Below are positions 46,140-59,285 of a DNA stretch of 64,000 nt, piece after piece. Positions within the stretch are counted from its first letter, which is position 1; each line of letters opens with the position of its first letter. A program made the position numbers and the translations under genes. The notes beneath the pieces were generated by a model. The model was given only the letters and a program-made list of their open reading frames with translations, searched no databases and was not told the DNA's origin. This DNA is from Siphonodentalium dalli (taxonomy: Eukaryota > Mollusca > Scaphopoda > Gadilida > Siphonodentaliidae): assembly GCA_032622095.1 (NCBI GenBank), contig CP136064.1, positions 176,342,247-176,406,246 on the forward strand. The letters run 5' to 3'.

Positions 46140-46915
46140 TGCAAAGATGCATTATCCAAATTAGCGCTCCCAAATTACTATTTCTTTGGCTCTGGTGGTA
46201 AAAAATATTCGATTCGAGTCGAGGAATCCACCCATCAAAGCTCAGAGCGATCAGATATTGATTTTTGAAGTTTGTTATTTCTCGAGATGCACAATTATTT
46301 GTGGCCCAGAAAAGAGTCGTCAAACCGGCGTCTCGGACAAAATTGCGGATGAAGATGAATAACTTTAAAATCAAGTGGTAATACAGGGGGGGATGAAAAA
46401 AAAAATTCCGGCACGTATGCCGGGGTGGGTGGGTGGTCAAAGCCACCAACAAGAAATATTTTCCGCAACTAAAAAAAATAAATTCCTGCTTGTTTTTTAG
46501 TGTTTTGGCAATGAGTTGGGCTTCAAACCCACTTTGAATGAGAGAAATAAAGTAATTCTAACTGTAAACTGACTGCAGGCAGTTATCGTGTTGTATTTTG
46601 TTGCAAATTTTGAAATCCAAGATGGCCGCTGGCAGCCATGTTTTTTTGGCCGAATGACCTCAAAATGACTCATTCCTATTTACATGTCCATGTTAACATA
46701 CATGATAAATAGTATGCACAGAAATTCATATACAGCTGTTTACAGTGAATTTCCCCCCGCAAATCTCTGTTTTAGTGTTAAAAGGGGGGGGGGGGTGTCA
46801 AAAAATGGTCGGAAAAAACTGCCGAAAACGGAAAAAATATTGGCGGTGGGGGTGGGTGGGTACAAAAAATGATCGAAAGGGAAAAAATGCCATACGTGTC
46901 TGAAATTTTTTTCCG

Positions 46916-46947
<32 letters not shown>

Positions 46948-47181
46948 TGGGTAATACGGCAAATTTAGTGAAATTCAAGCGATAATACGGCCATATTTCA
47001 TTGAACAAAATGTTGATAAATAACACGTTTTGGACAATTTGATACCATTATAGTTGACAGTGGTTAGTATTATTTTGTTGCAATTAATCGATTCTGATAA
47101 CTAAAGCGTAATTTGAAGAAATGTTGTTTTATCTTGATGATATGAGGACCGCCTTATCGGGTAAAATTGAGTACCTTTTAT
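46140..47181. mobile_element. AGGTACTCAA-family element carrying a G/C-tract insertion
   Basis: The left part (46140-46385) and the right part (about 46955-47181) match the element at 47714-48162. Between them is an insertion of about 600 bp holding a HINE fragment (46605-46650) and a foldback whose arms are a G13 run (46782) and a C27-28 run (46919-46946). The right end reads ATTGAGTACCTTTT, without a clean TTAA. Confidence 0.6.
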
Positions 47182-47709
47182 CATGGATTTGGAAATAACT
47201 TTACATGGCACTGAGAAAAACTGCTATCGGCGCTCAGAACACACCCACCCACTCGGACCTTGTATCCTGCCCCCCCCCCCCCCCGGTTGACCCACCTTTT
47301 ACATGCAGAAATGTCTGCTCGATTTTTATATTTATTTGAAGACCATGGAGTTCTCCCCCATGTTATGTTTGGTGACCTCATTGAGTTTGGTCAACCTGCA
47401 TATAGATTTAGATATCTATTTTTATGATTGTTTTATCTGTGAACGTACAATATCCATTATGACACCAGAAGGTACAAATATTCGAGTTTCATGCAAGACA
47501 ATAAATTCTGTCAAACAAGCCAATATATATTACAATTCTATACAATGTATCCATAAATATTTTAATCAACATATTTTAAACAAACGCTATACAGCGGCCT
47601 ATATGATATAAGTATTGCTCGCATTGGATCTGAATTCATATCTGTTATTTGTCATATACCCAGGATCTAAATGAAGTGACAATCTCGAATTATCCCGAGA
47701 AACTCGAAA
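47182..47709. other. Unassigned sequence
   Basis: A C15-type run lies at 47270-47284. A 102-codon plus-strand frame (47303-47611) has no recognisable domain, and I do not call it a gene. Confidence 0.4.
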
Positions 47710-47713
47710 TTAA

Positions 47714-48162
47714 AGATGCATTAATATAATTATCAGAATTAACGCTCCCAAATTTCTATTCATTTGGCTTCGGGGGTAAAACTATTTGATTCGGGTTGAT
47801 GAACCCACCCACCAAAGCTCAAGGCGATCAGATATCGATTTTTTTTAAAGTTTGTTATTTCTCGAGATGTGCAATAATTTGTGGCCCAGAAAAGAGTCGT
47901 CAAACCGGCGTCTCGGACAAAATTGCGGATGAAGATGGATAACTCTAATACCAAGTGGTAATACGGCCAAATTTCGTGATTTATACTCAAGTGATAATAC
48001 GGCCATATTTCGTTGAACAAAATGTTGATAAAGAAATTGATGCCATAGTTGACAGTGTATTATTTTGTTTCAATTAATCGATTCTGATAACTAAAGCGTA
48101 TTTTGAAGAAATGTTGTTGTTGTATCTTGATAATATGGGAACCGTCTGGTCGGATTGAGTAC
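47714..48162. mobile_element. AGGTACTCAA-family TIR element, TTAA-flanked
   Basis: The right end GATTGAGTACCT is followed by TTAA (48163-48166). The left end AGATGCATTAATAT is preceded by TTAA (47710-47713) but is worn. It shares GGCTTCGGGGGTAAAA, GATTCGGGTTGATGAA and AAGTGGTAATACGGCC with its relatives at 18911 and 46140. Confidence 0.65.
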
Positions 48163-48166
48163 CTTT

Positions 48167-49129
48167 AAATGTGGTAACTCACAAAAAGATGTTCACTGCT
48201 TGGTAATAAACATGTAAATGCTCACATTTGGTCATTTGTCCAGTGAGGAGACACCTCTCACACACGTATATATAGGGCGTCGAATGATGGGTGTAGATGG
48301 CACCGGGTATGTCGATACCATGTTCATTAACGCCCATCGGGTGTATACTGGTGGGAAACTTTTAGATCGATGTGTGTCTGTGGAGCTTTTATAAATAGAT
48401 AATTGGTTTTTCCTTTTTCCGGTTGTGACAATTCGCAGTAGGTCCCTGTTTGCGGAGATCTGTTTGCGGAGGTCCCCGAATTCGCCTAAAATGGTCGAAT
48501 TATGTTGATTTTAATGAGGGAACGGGTGCGTATATGTCAATTGATACGTATTTTAAACAAATAACGACACGACCATCGTAATAGTGGTTTGTTCTATCAT
48601 ATTCGCTGGATTGATAGTTGCAGTATGTAACTATTATGACCGCATTAATTGCTTTCAATGTTTAGATATCAACAATGGCTGGACCACTCGCGACCTGATT
48701 TCCATTCTGTCCTAAGTGACATGCTGGTACGAAACGTCCGTATGGGTATCGTTGGAATCGGCATAAAATTCCGCGTCTAACGGTACCGGCCCCTAAGCGG
48801 TATCTGTTGTTTTCGCGGCGATGTTAGCTATTCTTTTCTGTCCGTTCTGCATAAAAACACTATTTCTTAGAACCATTATGTCCTATAACTAAAAAATACT
48901 TATAAAGCCAGTTATATCCTGTCTTTTAAAAACAAAGATGAATTCTATCTTGAGTTTCAGATACAACAGATAATTATTCAGATCGATGTTGTTCTATGTG
49001 CAGTTCGGCTTTACGAACTGTCACTTACTACAGGATGGAACTGAAATATTTTGCTAAATTCTCTCTCACATCGAACAGGTTGCAACTCAAGTTGCGATCG
49101 AACAGAGAAAAATTTTCCCGCGAAAAGAA
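48167..49129. other. Unassigned sequence
   Basis: No gene, RNA or clear repeat is recognised in this stretch. Confidence 0.4.
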
Positions 49130-52100
49130 ACACACGTAGTCGAGGAGATATTGGTCGACCTCTGCACCCCAGGACTCAACTTCACCCCACTAATTTTCTT
49201 TCTTAATGTCTCCTCTAATTTTTTTCGGTTGTTAACAAGAACAAAAAGTGGCCACAGAGACTCCAGACAAGATGGCGTCCATTTTTGTATATGCACCAGG
49301 TCTCTTTGATCGCCGTTATCGTAAAGATTATATCAAATGCGGTCTTGTTTTCTGCTCGATTCGTTATGCCAATACATAACCCTTACAAATTAGCCAAAAG
49401 TCCGACACCATAATCTAATATGGCGGCCAAGATGGTCGCCGAAATGTGAAAATATGCTATTTTTCTGACATTTCACCACTTTTTGTTTGTCTCTATGGGA
49501 ATATATTGGCATCTTGGCGTGAATTTATAAATTTATCGTATAGAAGAATCATTGACGAACACAATGGGATCATAATATATATTAATTGTGGGATATTTTT
49601 GTCCGATATCCCGTTTTCCCCAAATGCCGATATAATAGGTCAAAGCCGAATCGACGCTAATATATAACGCGATGTAATGTTTCGAATCAATGAAAGTTAT
49701 TACTATCATAACAACACCCATGCATATATGTGCAGGAGATAATCGAGCTATGATTCCTCTTATACCTGATTTGAGGAATATTCACCCAAAATGGCCACCA
49801 TAATTAGAAAAATTGCCGAAAATCGCTGATTTTAACATCAGTGAGCGTTATTGTCACGACAACTCCACACGTGCTTATTATTGTGAATTGGGAACACTTA
49901 GACGAAGAACTGTCACTGTACCATATCCAAATAAAAGTTTCCAAAATGGCACCGAAATGCCCTCACACCATTGGATACTATTGTCGAGACAACTCCACCC
50001 ATGCTTACAGTTGAGTTGGAAATACTGAGGTACAAGAAAAAACATTCCAAATCGAACATGGCGGCCAAAATGGCCACCGAAATTTAAAAACAGGCCTACA
50101 TTCCTTAATTTCCTATACTTTCTTACGATGGGCGTTAATGTTTCGCGATTTCTACCCCCCATTGCATGTTGAAGTGGAATATTGATATGAAGTATTCATT
50201 TGAGTTTGGCAATTGATACTCACAGTCAAGATGGCGGATAAATTGGCGGCCAGAAATTGAAAAGAAATGGATATTTTCACATACTAATTTCAACTTTTTG
50301 TCATAATATCAATATATGTGGACGAAACTGTACATAAACAATCTATTAGTTTAACTTAATACGTATCAAAATGCATAAAATGGCTCGTATCCTTCTGGAA
50401 AGTCGAAAACCCACCATTAATATCGCGATGTGGCATTTCGAAATCCATTCTCCACTTAGCACCGATAATGGCCGTAACCGTAGGTGCGCCGAACAGTAAT
50501 ATTAGAACAATTACCTGATAACAGATTCTGATTTGCCACATCACGTCCATAATTATCTGGACCAGCTTCCATTTCTTTGTCTGGTAAATCTGGGTCGCTC
50601 ACACCGACAAAGTATTCAACACCTCCTGGGAGAAGGGTCCCTCTAATCAAAACGTTTCAAACAATTCATTCTCAGGTGTCTAGCTTACGATTTTAAATAT
50701 GCTAAATATGGGATTTGTGCGTCATCTTGAAATAGAAAGGCATATGGTCGATGAGTATACAAACTTGCATAATGTCATCTATATGTATGTGTCTCATACC
50801 CCATGTGACTAACGACACGTACACCTGGCGAACCAATTAGCTAGTCACTTCTCAATAGATGGTTCGTCAACTCACAAACTTAGCGAACGCATTGGCATAT
50901 GTGGACAACTTCGGCATTGTTTCGAAGGTTGCTAGCTGTCTCATTCCCTTGGATAGATGTATATCTGCTAAGGAGAAGACCATAATGTACCGACTACCCA
51001 CATTTCTTGACCATGATCCTAAGGAAACTGTGTGATGTCCCGCAGTCGTCTCGTCGAATAGCTCCCAGCAGAGAAGAACAATACTCGCGGTGTTAGTTTG
51101 TGGACATACGCCATGATAGTGGGAATGAAATAAATTGGCCATGTAAAATGGTCGGAATGGTGATGTTGCCAAGAAATCACTTGGTGTACCCAACGTATGT
51201 TGAACTGAATGCAAGATCTCATCAACGTAACATTCCTCTGGATGTTCTTCGCGTTGAACATTTCACCCTTGTGTTGATGGCATTTGTACTTTCTTGAACC
51301 ATACCGACCACCACCCAGTGTGTGTATGACATATCAACCAACTATGAAAGGCATCGTCTTTAAGACTACACCCCAGTCTGGGTGGGGCTTATATAGTAGT
51401 AGCCAGTGGTACACGCCTGGTCCAGTTGATTGTGAACGGCTTCCAAACGGATGGGAACAATCTTAGCATACAAGGAAAGCAAAGCCACACATGAGATCAT
51501 GTCTGAATCTAAAACATACCCAAAGAAGGGCGGTGCAGTCATGGTCCAATTTCATTTCCACTATCATGACAAATGCCCACAAACTAGCACCGTGCGTATT
51601 GTTATTATCTGCTTGAATTTGTTCGATGAGACAATTGCTGTGCGCAACAAGATTTTTCTTTTGTTCATGGTCAAGACGTGTGGGTATGTTATGCATTATG
51701 GTCTTCTACGCCTTAGCAGAAAGGCATCCGTCAAATGTCTGGCTTTCAACATTCGAAGCCATATACATAAGTTGTCCGGGTACGTCAGTGCATTAGATGA
51801 GTATGTGAATTGATGATCCATATATTGAGAAGTGGCTGTTTGGTAAGATCACCAGGTGTATATGTTGTTATCCCCATTAGGTCACCAAAGCTGAAAATAC
51901 GCAGATAGCGAGGTCCTTCTGAAAGCTAGTATACGCATCGACCACATTCCTTTCTAGTTTATATATCGCACAAAATAACGCTCAGATCCCATATGTAGCA
52001 TCTGAATTATACCATAAGCTATACCACGAATGAAGATCGCCAAGAATAAGGATAAGAATTCCCAACTTTCGAGACAAACACGTGAGCTGGACACCGGCAT

Positions 52101-53730
52101 ATGTATTGTTTGAAATATTCCGATTAGTGGGACCTTTCTAAAAAGAAGTGTAGAAAACTGTGATGGTGTGAGAGAGATAGATTAATCTGACGAAGAGACG
52201 GAAACTGGTCCATGCAGATAATGCTGAATGTGGCAAATCAGAATAAGCTCAGGTACTGTTGTTTTGATTTTTGGAGGCCATACTATGGCTATTTGGCGCA
52301 CCTAAACGGCCATTATGGGCGCTTATGGTGGACAATGGATTTCGAAATGCCACATGATGCGATGCGATGCGATGCGATGATTAATTGTGGGTTTTCATCT
52401 TTCCAGAAGGCTACGACTTATGTTGAAACTAATAAATGGCCTATAGTATGTACAGTATCGTCCATACGTATCGATATAATGACAAAAAGTTGAAATTAGT
52501 ATGTGATAATATCGACTTCTTTTCAATTTATGGCCGCCAGTTTGGCCACCATCTTGACTGTGAGAGTTTGCCAAACTCAAATGAATACTTCATATCAATG
52601 TTCCATATGAACATGTAATTGTGGGCAGAATTCGCGTAACAATAACGACCATCGTAAGAAAGTAAAGGAATGTGAGCTTGATTTCAAATTTCGGTCTCCA
52701 TTTTGGCCGCCATCTTCGATTTGGAAAACAATTTATTGTATGAGATGCAAGGTAATTACTTCACCTCAGTATTTCCAAATCAACTGTCCGCATGTGTGCA
52801 GTTGTCTCGAAAATAATGCCCAATGATGTGAATATGAGGGAATTTCGGTGATTTTTCAAAATCTTTCCGCCATTGTGGGCGCCATTTTAGATCTGGGGAA
52901 CTTTTATTTGGATATGGTATAATGAAAGTACTTCGCCTAAGTGTTCCCAACTCACAATAGTTAACAGGTGTGGAATTGTCGTGACAATAACGCTCATTGA
53001 TGTTAAAATCAGCAATTTTTGGCGATTTTTCTATTTCTGGTGGCCATTTTGGCAGCCGTCTTGGATTTTGATAAATATTCCACAACTCAGGTATAAGAGA
53101 AATCCTAGCTCGAGTATCTCCTGCACATATATATGCATGGGTGTTGTTATGATAGCAATAACTTTCATTGATTCGAAACATTACATCGCGTTATTAGTGT
53201 TGGTTCGGCTTTGACCTATTATACCGGCATTTGGAAAACTTGTTATTGGACAAAACTATCCCGCTATGAATGTATATTATGATCCCATTGTGTTCGTCAA
53301 TGACTCTTCTATACGATAAATGTATAAATTCACTCCAAGTTGCCAATATTTTCCCATAGAGACAAACGAAAGGTGGTAAAACGTTAGAAAAATAGCATAT
53401 ATTCACATTTCGGCGGCCATCTTGGCCGCCATATTGGATTCTGGTGTCGGACTTTTGGCTAATTTGTGAGGGTTGTATATTAGCATAACGAATCGAGCGG
53501 AAAACAAGACCGCTTTTTATATAATCTTTACTATAATCAAAGAGACCTGATGCATATAAACAAAATGGCCGCCACGATGGACGCCATCTTGTCTGGAGTC
53601 TCTGCGGCCACTTTTTTTCTTGTTAACAACCGAAACAAATTAGAGGAGACATTACGAAAGAAAATTAGTGGGGTGAAGTTGAGTCCTGGTGGGGGTGCAG
53701 ATGTCGACCAATATATCCTGGACTAATATA
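49130..53730. repeat. Palindrome of about 4.6 kb (two inverted copies)
   Basis: The two halves mirror each other around about 51340-51420. Anchor pairs are 49162-49190 with 53673-53700, 49262-49280 with 53579-53597, 49490-49520 with 53340-53366, 49800-49900 with 52960-53030, 50400-50460 with 52320-52400, and 51090-51125 with 51560-51590. Inside each arm are diverged units of about 150 bp with AAAATGGCCACCGAAATTT and CACGACAACTCCAC phrases. The central parts hold similar frames in both halves (about 50867-51261 and 51451-51813) sharing the pattern FH.HYH..CPQT; these may be remnants of a coding region, but I cannot name it. Confidence 0.8.
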
Positions 53731-55171
53731 TACGCGTCAAATTCGCAATGTAACATTAACGAAGAGTACATTCCATGAAGCCATATCAACATTACGTATG
53801 CAATATATCATCAAGAGTCGCGTGCTTTCCATACAACACCAATTCAAAATGCTTGTTTCTATGTCGATGTGCTGGCTAACTGTTCCAAAGAGCGCACATA
53901 TCACACTCTGCTCACATTGTAATCTCTAATTCTATCATGTTATACGTAAATTGAGACTAAATATTTCTTCATGTTGTCCCAAGTGCGTATTATCTCTTTT
54001 ATAATCACCACTTGGAACAGACCGGTCCTGAAAAAAATTCCGTTTCCATAGTGTCCCACGAAAAATATTCTACTAAGACTGAGTCCATATTGTGCTAAAT
54101 GCAAAAAATCGCACCCCACCTCCCGAATCTGGTCGAAATATCATATAAGAAAGAGCATCTCCTTATCGAAGTTGATGGTTATTGGCAGAATGAATACTGA
54201 TTTCTCGGCAGATACCAGGATATCCACCATAAGTCTAATAACAACCAATTTCCAGAACTTTGAAATTTAAAAATCGATTTACTCGGAAACACAAAAAATG
54301 CACTTAGGACAGAATGGAAATCAGGTCGCGCACTGTTGAAGATTTTATGGCGGGAACACAATGACTCCGATTTTTGATCCGCATTTAGAGACTTCTGGTG
54401 TGGTGAATTAGAAACCTGCAGTAATAAGCCGTAGTTTTTCGTAATAATTTGAAGGATTAGTTGTTTTAACGGAATTCTGAGGCGGTGCATTCATGTAACC
54501 TATATATTTTACATGTTTTTTTTATAATTTATATTTATGCGTAATAATATAATCTTGAGGGCGTTACCATTTCTGATTATGGTTTTCTTGTTATTCATGT
54601 ACTGCATGTCAACGAATCTATCAGTGCGATTAATAAAAACCCTCGATAATTCCAATTAAATTGTCACAGTTGTGCAGTATCTAAGACATGTTCGTGTAGG
54701 GGGATATCTTGCCAACTCGTACTGTGATTTTCAGCCTGCAACTCGTTGGAATGTCCGATATAATGCAGCATGAAATAAGTGAGGCTATGTGGAAACACAA
54801 ATGCCCATGCGGAGGTGTTTTGATTGTCAACGAGGATTCGCTATGAGATATTATATACCACATATGCATATTACAACAGATATACCACATATGCATATTA
54901 CAACAGATATACCACATATGCATGGCATTGTGTCCCATTGGGGCATCGTGGATGCCACTGGAGCTGCATGCGAGATTTTAACCGATAAGGTGAAGATCAG
55001 TTGTATGAGTGGAGTAGATTAGTAAAATAATTGTTCACTTTGTGACTAAAAGCATGAAATTTTGCACATATGTACATATTCACATACTAATTGATATTAG
55101 AGGAAGCAGGGAGCTAAATGTGGTCCATAGTCGGGGAGCGAATACACCGTGGAATGGAGTGGGAAATTGAT
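53731..55171. other. Unassigned sequence with a 27-bp triplicate
   Basis: The unit TACCACATATGCATATTACA repeats at 54856, 54883 and 54910, 27 bp apart. A 103-codon minus-strand frame at 54179-54490 has no recognisable domain. Confidence 0.45.
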
Positions 55172-55175
55172 TTAA

Positions 55176-56733
55176 CACGTTGAGTGCCAGAAATCAATTA
55201 GTAATCTCGCCAGTTTGCCAAATCGTGGCAAGATAGATACCCTTAGTAGACCATAATTTGGCTTCAATGAAGCAAAAATTGGATGACGTCGCGACTTTAG
55301 ATGACAGAAACGGCGATTGATAGTACTACGAGAAAACTCGTAGCCGGCACTGGCGGAAGGAATTTGGGTATTCCCACCACCAGTGCCAACTACGAGTTAT
55401 CTCGTAGACACAATTGGACACGTTTGAGCAACAAATATGAAGTAGAATGTAACCCAAACAAGTTATTTTGGTGGTAAGCATATTTATGGAGGTGTGGGAG
55501 TCCTTGTGGAGGTTATAGCTCGTTATATAGTTAAATTGTGGCTGATGCACGGCGGAGCAAATTACTTATATATATGAGCAATTGAGCAGCGAATCCGAAG
55601 TGGAATCGGGTGAACTTTTTTCCTGTGAGGATGAGTTTATTTCGTCCATACAGTAATGACTACGAGCATGCATCTTCTGTTGTTTCGGGTATTGTAAGTT
55701 ATCGCCCATTTAGCCTGATTTAGGCCTATGCTATGGGGTTCCAAAGTATATATACAGCCCAAAATAATAGTGTTGGAAGAATTGTCAGCACAAAATTAAA
55801 ACAACCATGCAGCAGTAGTCAAATAGATCCCTGCACATTCAGGAGTGTGCTACATGTAACTCCATATAATCCATCCGTCTGGAAGTAAGTCACCCTTTAA
55901 AGTAAACCTCTATGCTACACAAAACCATTTATCCGTACCTACGTAAGTAGAACAGTTCGATGAACTGCATGACGTCTAAAGTACGGTAATTGCTACGCTT
56001 TCCATTGTCCAACACGTTCGGAAGTGGGTAAAATGTAGTTTTGGGGAATAATTGTTCCGCTTTACTTGTATTATAAATAATAAAATACATATCCCCCAAA
56101 TGGAGCCGCACAGTGTATACACAACAACTGCTGTGTTCCCTAATAACGAGATAAGCATCAACGCGCATATAACGTCATGGATTATCCGCTTATCTTGTGT
56201 TGGATGCGTCCACTCGCACATGAGTGAGAGGGAACAGATTTGGCAGGCCTGTGTGACGTGTGTGGGTGGTTGTGCGAAGTTTCAATGTGTTGAAACACAA
56301 CGATGTAACCATTCCTCGAAAATGTCTTCGCATGTTCGTACATTGTGAATATCCACCCCCTGACTTTGTTTGCGTGCGTGAACATTGTCAGTCTATTGAA
56401 TACCAAAACCCCAGTCTAATTGCCCACACACGACTGCCTCTGGTGGTCACTCAGTGAGACAGTGTAAGCTGTGTGCACTAACAACTGGACCATTTTGAGT
56501 AGAATATATGTGCTGATGGTGCTCACTTCAGTTGAACGATGTAAGGGGAGCCACGCTATTTATTTGATAAAATCACTGTTCTGATGTTCCGAGGCGGGTT
56601 TTCGTGGTGTATCGACCTATTCCACTGCTTCCGTTTGTCAGTTACACGACATGGAAACCACTACGAGATAACTCGTAGTGGCAACCTGCGAAGGTTGCGA
56701 ACTACGAGATAACTCGTAGTGGCACTCAACGTG
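55176..56733. mobile_element. piggyBac-like TTAA element with CTACGAG palindromes
   Basis: The 14-bp inverted ends CACGTTGAGTGCCA/TGGCACTCAACGTG are perfect and flanked by TTAA (55172-55175 and 56734-56737). Such ends are of the piggyBac type. Four subterminal palindromes of the form CTACGAGNNNNCTCGTAG lie at 55326-55343, 55390-55407, 56661-56678 and 56702-56719, two at each end. The interior has no intact transposase; a short acidic frame (SSESEVESGELFSCEDEF, about 55576-55630) could be a relic of an N-terminus but is too short to rely on. Confidence 0.82.
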
Positions 56734-56737
56734 TTAA

Positions 56738-58540
56738 CTAGCTGTTGTAGTTCTGGGTTTTTCCAGACCAAATTTGGCTGTGTGATAGCCCTGTCGTACA
56801 CTTGGGGATTTATTTAAATAAAGTAAACACATGACCTATGATGTTTCTTGCATTTTCGTGATCAACTGGTGTCAATCTAGCTGGGTAAACACCACTGGAA
56901 TAGCCTGTAGGCTTCAATTCAGAGAATTCGGTCGAAACGTTAACACTGTCGCCTGTGTGAAACCATTTAGTTAAGTGATTCCTAGATATGCATGGAGCCA
57001 CGCTGAAATTTCACTTTAATCCCCTTTATAAGGGTTTTTTTCCCCGAATTTAAAGAGCGTTTCATGATTATATAATTTATTAAATGTCATAATTAATCTT
57101 ACCATGGAATCTGCGATTTAAAATTAGGCATATGCAGTAATTATGACTCTGCGATATATAATGGCACATTTTTAGGGATAAATTGAAACTCCTCGTTCAT
57201 TATGACAGTCAAAATGGCAACCGTAAGTGGAAAATTTGACGTGTTTTCACTAATATCTTCTAGACCAGTTTCTTCTGTATGAAACTGATTCGGAAATGTG
57301 ACTTTATTTTGTTCGTGTTAATTGATACCTGGGGCAATCAAATATGCCATTCTTGGGATCCCAGCCCCTTCCGACCCCTCAATAATTCAATTTTACAGAA
57401 CACGGTATGAAATTTCACCAAAATTCACCATTGGGATTCTAGTCATATTTCAACAAGAAATGAGCAAAACTGTGCAAAGTAAGTGATACATACCATTACT
57501 CATGAATATTTCAACTCAATGGAACCAAAATGGTCACTTTGGCTAAAAATGGCTGTCAAAATGGCGGCCAAAATATGGAAAATTGTAAATATTGTCCCAG
57601 CGTGCCATGAAATCGCTTAAAAGTTGTGGATGATGAATAACATTGGCTGTTCTGTCATATATACATTGAATACTAACATTAACGATGCATCTTGGATAAG
57701 AGTTACTATTTCATTGCCAAAATTATTGGCATTATCTCTCAAAATCGGCAAAAAAATATAAATTCAGATTTGCACCAATTTTTCAAGTAAAATGGAACTA
57801 TCTTTGGTGTTTATTATTTTGATCCGTCTTAAATACGTCATCCTGATGTGTTTTTAGAAAAATATACTCAAGCTGGCTTGCAAAATGTCCACAAAATTTG
57901 GTAGAAAAGTTGATATTTTCAAATGTATCCCGGACTTTATTATCTGCTCTTCTGTAAAGGTAAGCATATTGTGATTCGCGTGGTTATTAAACATGTTACT
58001 TAATCAACTTACAATTATATGTTCTATTCTGGATGTCCCAGAACCTTATTCGGCACGACATTTTCATTTTAAATCATGCCGAAAACTTGTTTTGCGATTC
58101 TGGCCAAGATTTTGAACGGAAATGAGCAGAACTCTCAAACGAAACTCAGAGGGGGCATAAGTATGTGCCTATTCTGACCCAAGAACATGTGGAACCAGTA
58201 TAGGTAAGCGGGTGTCTGACCAGGTAACACGTCTATTGGGGTAGGCGTCCCCACATCTAGTCTACTAGAATGACAGAGAAATTGCCAGCGTAATACACTG
58301 GCATGTGGACCAGAAGGCCTTTTGGAAAGTCAAACAAGGAGATTCGTGAAAAACTGCTTAATAACATCAAATTCTGGGCCTTTGCATCAAGGTTGATTGA
58401 CTATTGTCAGGAAAACCGTTTCCTCCATTCTGCATATAAAATGCCACCAAGATGAAGAAGTCTCTGACATTACCTCCCAATCGATTAACATATACAAGGT
58501 TGAGTTATTATGGAAAGTGATAGCCACCAAATGTCCAACT
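56738..58540. other. Unassigned sequence with AAAATGGC motifs
   Basis: Phrases such as GTCAAAATGGCGGCCAAAAT occur at 57205, 57530 and 57555, recalling the arms of the 4.6-kb palindrome, but no period or boundary can be drawn. No gene was recognised. Confidence 0.4.
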
Positions 58541-59165
58541 GTACAAATCACCCATAACCATACAATCATGTTATATATACATAAACACCACACAGATGAC
58601 CTTGTAGCCACTCACTTTATGCACGTACACCTCACACATAACCATACAACAATACTTAGGTTTACCCGTAAACCACACACATGACAATACAGCCACGAGT
58701 TACCATTCAGGTACACCAGGTACACTTCACCCATGGCCATATAGTCACTTCATGCATACATATTCACCACATTCGTGATAATACAGTCACTTCTTGTATA
58801 CCTATTCGCCTCACCATCGGCCATACAATCACTCCATGTATATATATTTGCCACATTTATGGCTATATATCCACTCAAGATCATTCACTGCAACCAAAAC
58901 CATAGAGTAACTCTGGGTATACATACACACCTCACCAATGACCATACAGACCTTTTATATATATACCAATGATCCGCACACATGGCCGTTCACACATCCC
59001 AGGCTTGAATATACTCCTCACTCAAGACAATTCAGCCACTCACTGTATACACATACACAACATTCGTGGTCATACATGCAGTCACTCCTTGTTTACCAGT
59101 TCACCTCACCATTGGCCATATGATCACTCCGTGTATATATATTGCCCACACCATGGCTATGTAGC
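58540..59165 (+). repeat. Diverged minisatellite with CCATACAGTCACTC
   Basis: Units of about 40-50 bp carry CACCTCACACATGGCCATAC, AGTCACTCCTTGTATAC and TATTCACC-type phrases, repeated about 12 times with many changes. Histidine-rich open frames here (58681-58905 and others) come from the repeat. Confidence 0.7.
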
Positions 59166-59174
59166 CAACAAATA

Positions 59175-59277
59175 TCTACTATATATTTTGAGACTTCGTG
59201 TATATATATATATCCTTTATAGACTCAAAAACGGCTCGACCGATTCAGCCCAAACTTCCTATTCATGGATGACCGAA
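59175..59277 (+). mobile_element. Solitary Helitron-like 5' piece
   Basis: After an A, the sequence TCTACTATATATTTTGAGAC begins and continues TCCTTTATAGACTCAAAAACGG. It closely matches the start of Helitron unit G and the piece at 26180. No 3' hairpin or CTAG follows before the LINE, so it is cut short. Confidence 0.65.
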
Positions 59278-59285
59278 TGACGTCA
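59278..59285. promoter_or_regulatory. CRE-like TGACGTCA at LINE 5' end
   Basis: This is an exact palindromic cAMP-response/ATF-type site at the presumed start of the LINE leader. LINE promoters are internal, so a binding site here is plausible, but it is based on the sequence match alone. Confidence 0.35.

Noticed and set aside
47303-47611. 102-codon plus-strand frame as a gene
   Set aside because: There is no recognisable domain, the composition is like the AT-rich surroundings, and there is no splice or promoter support.
50867-51813. Two convergent frames in the palindrome centre as genes
   Set aside because: They mirror each other as a result of the inverted repeat and neither shows a domain I can name.
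55565-55645. Start of a piggyBac transposase
   Set aside because: About 25 acidic residues before stops, with no downstream transposase domain, are not enough to call even a pseudogene.
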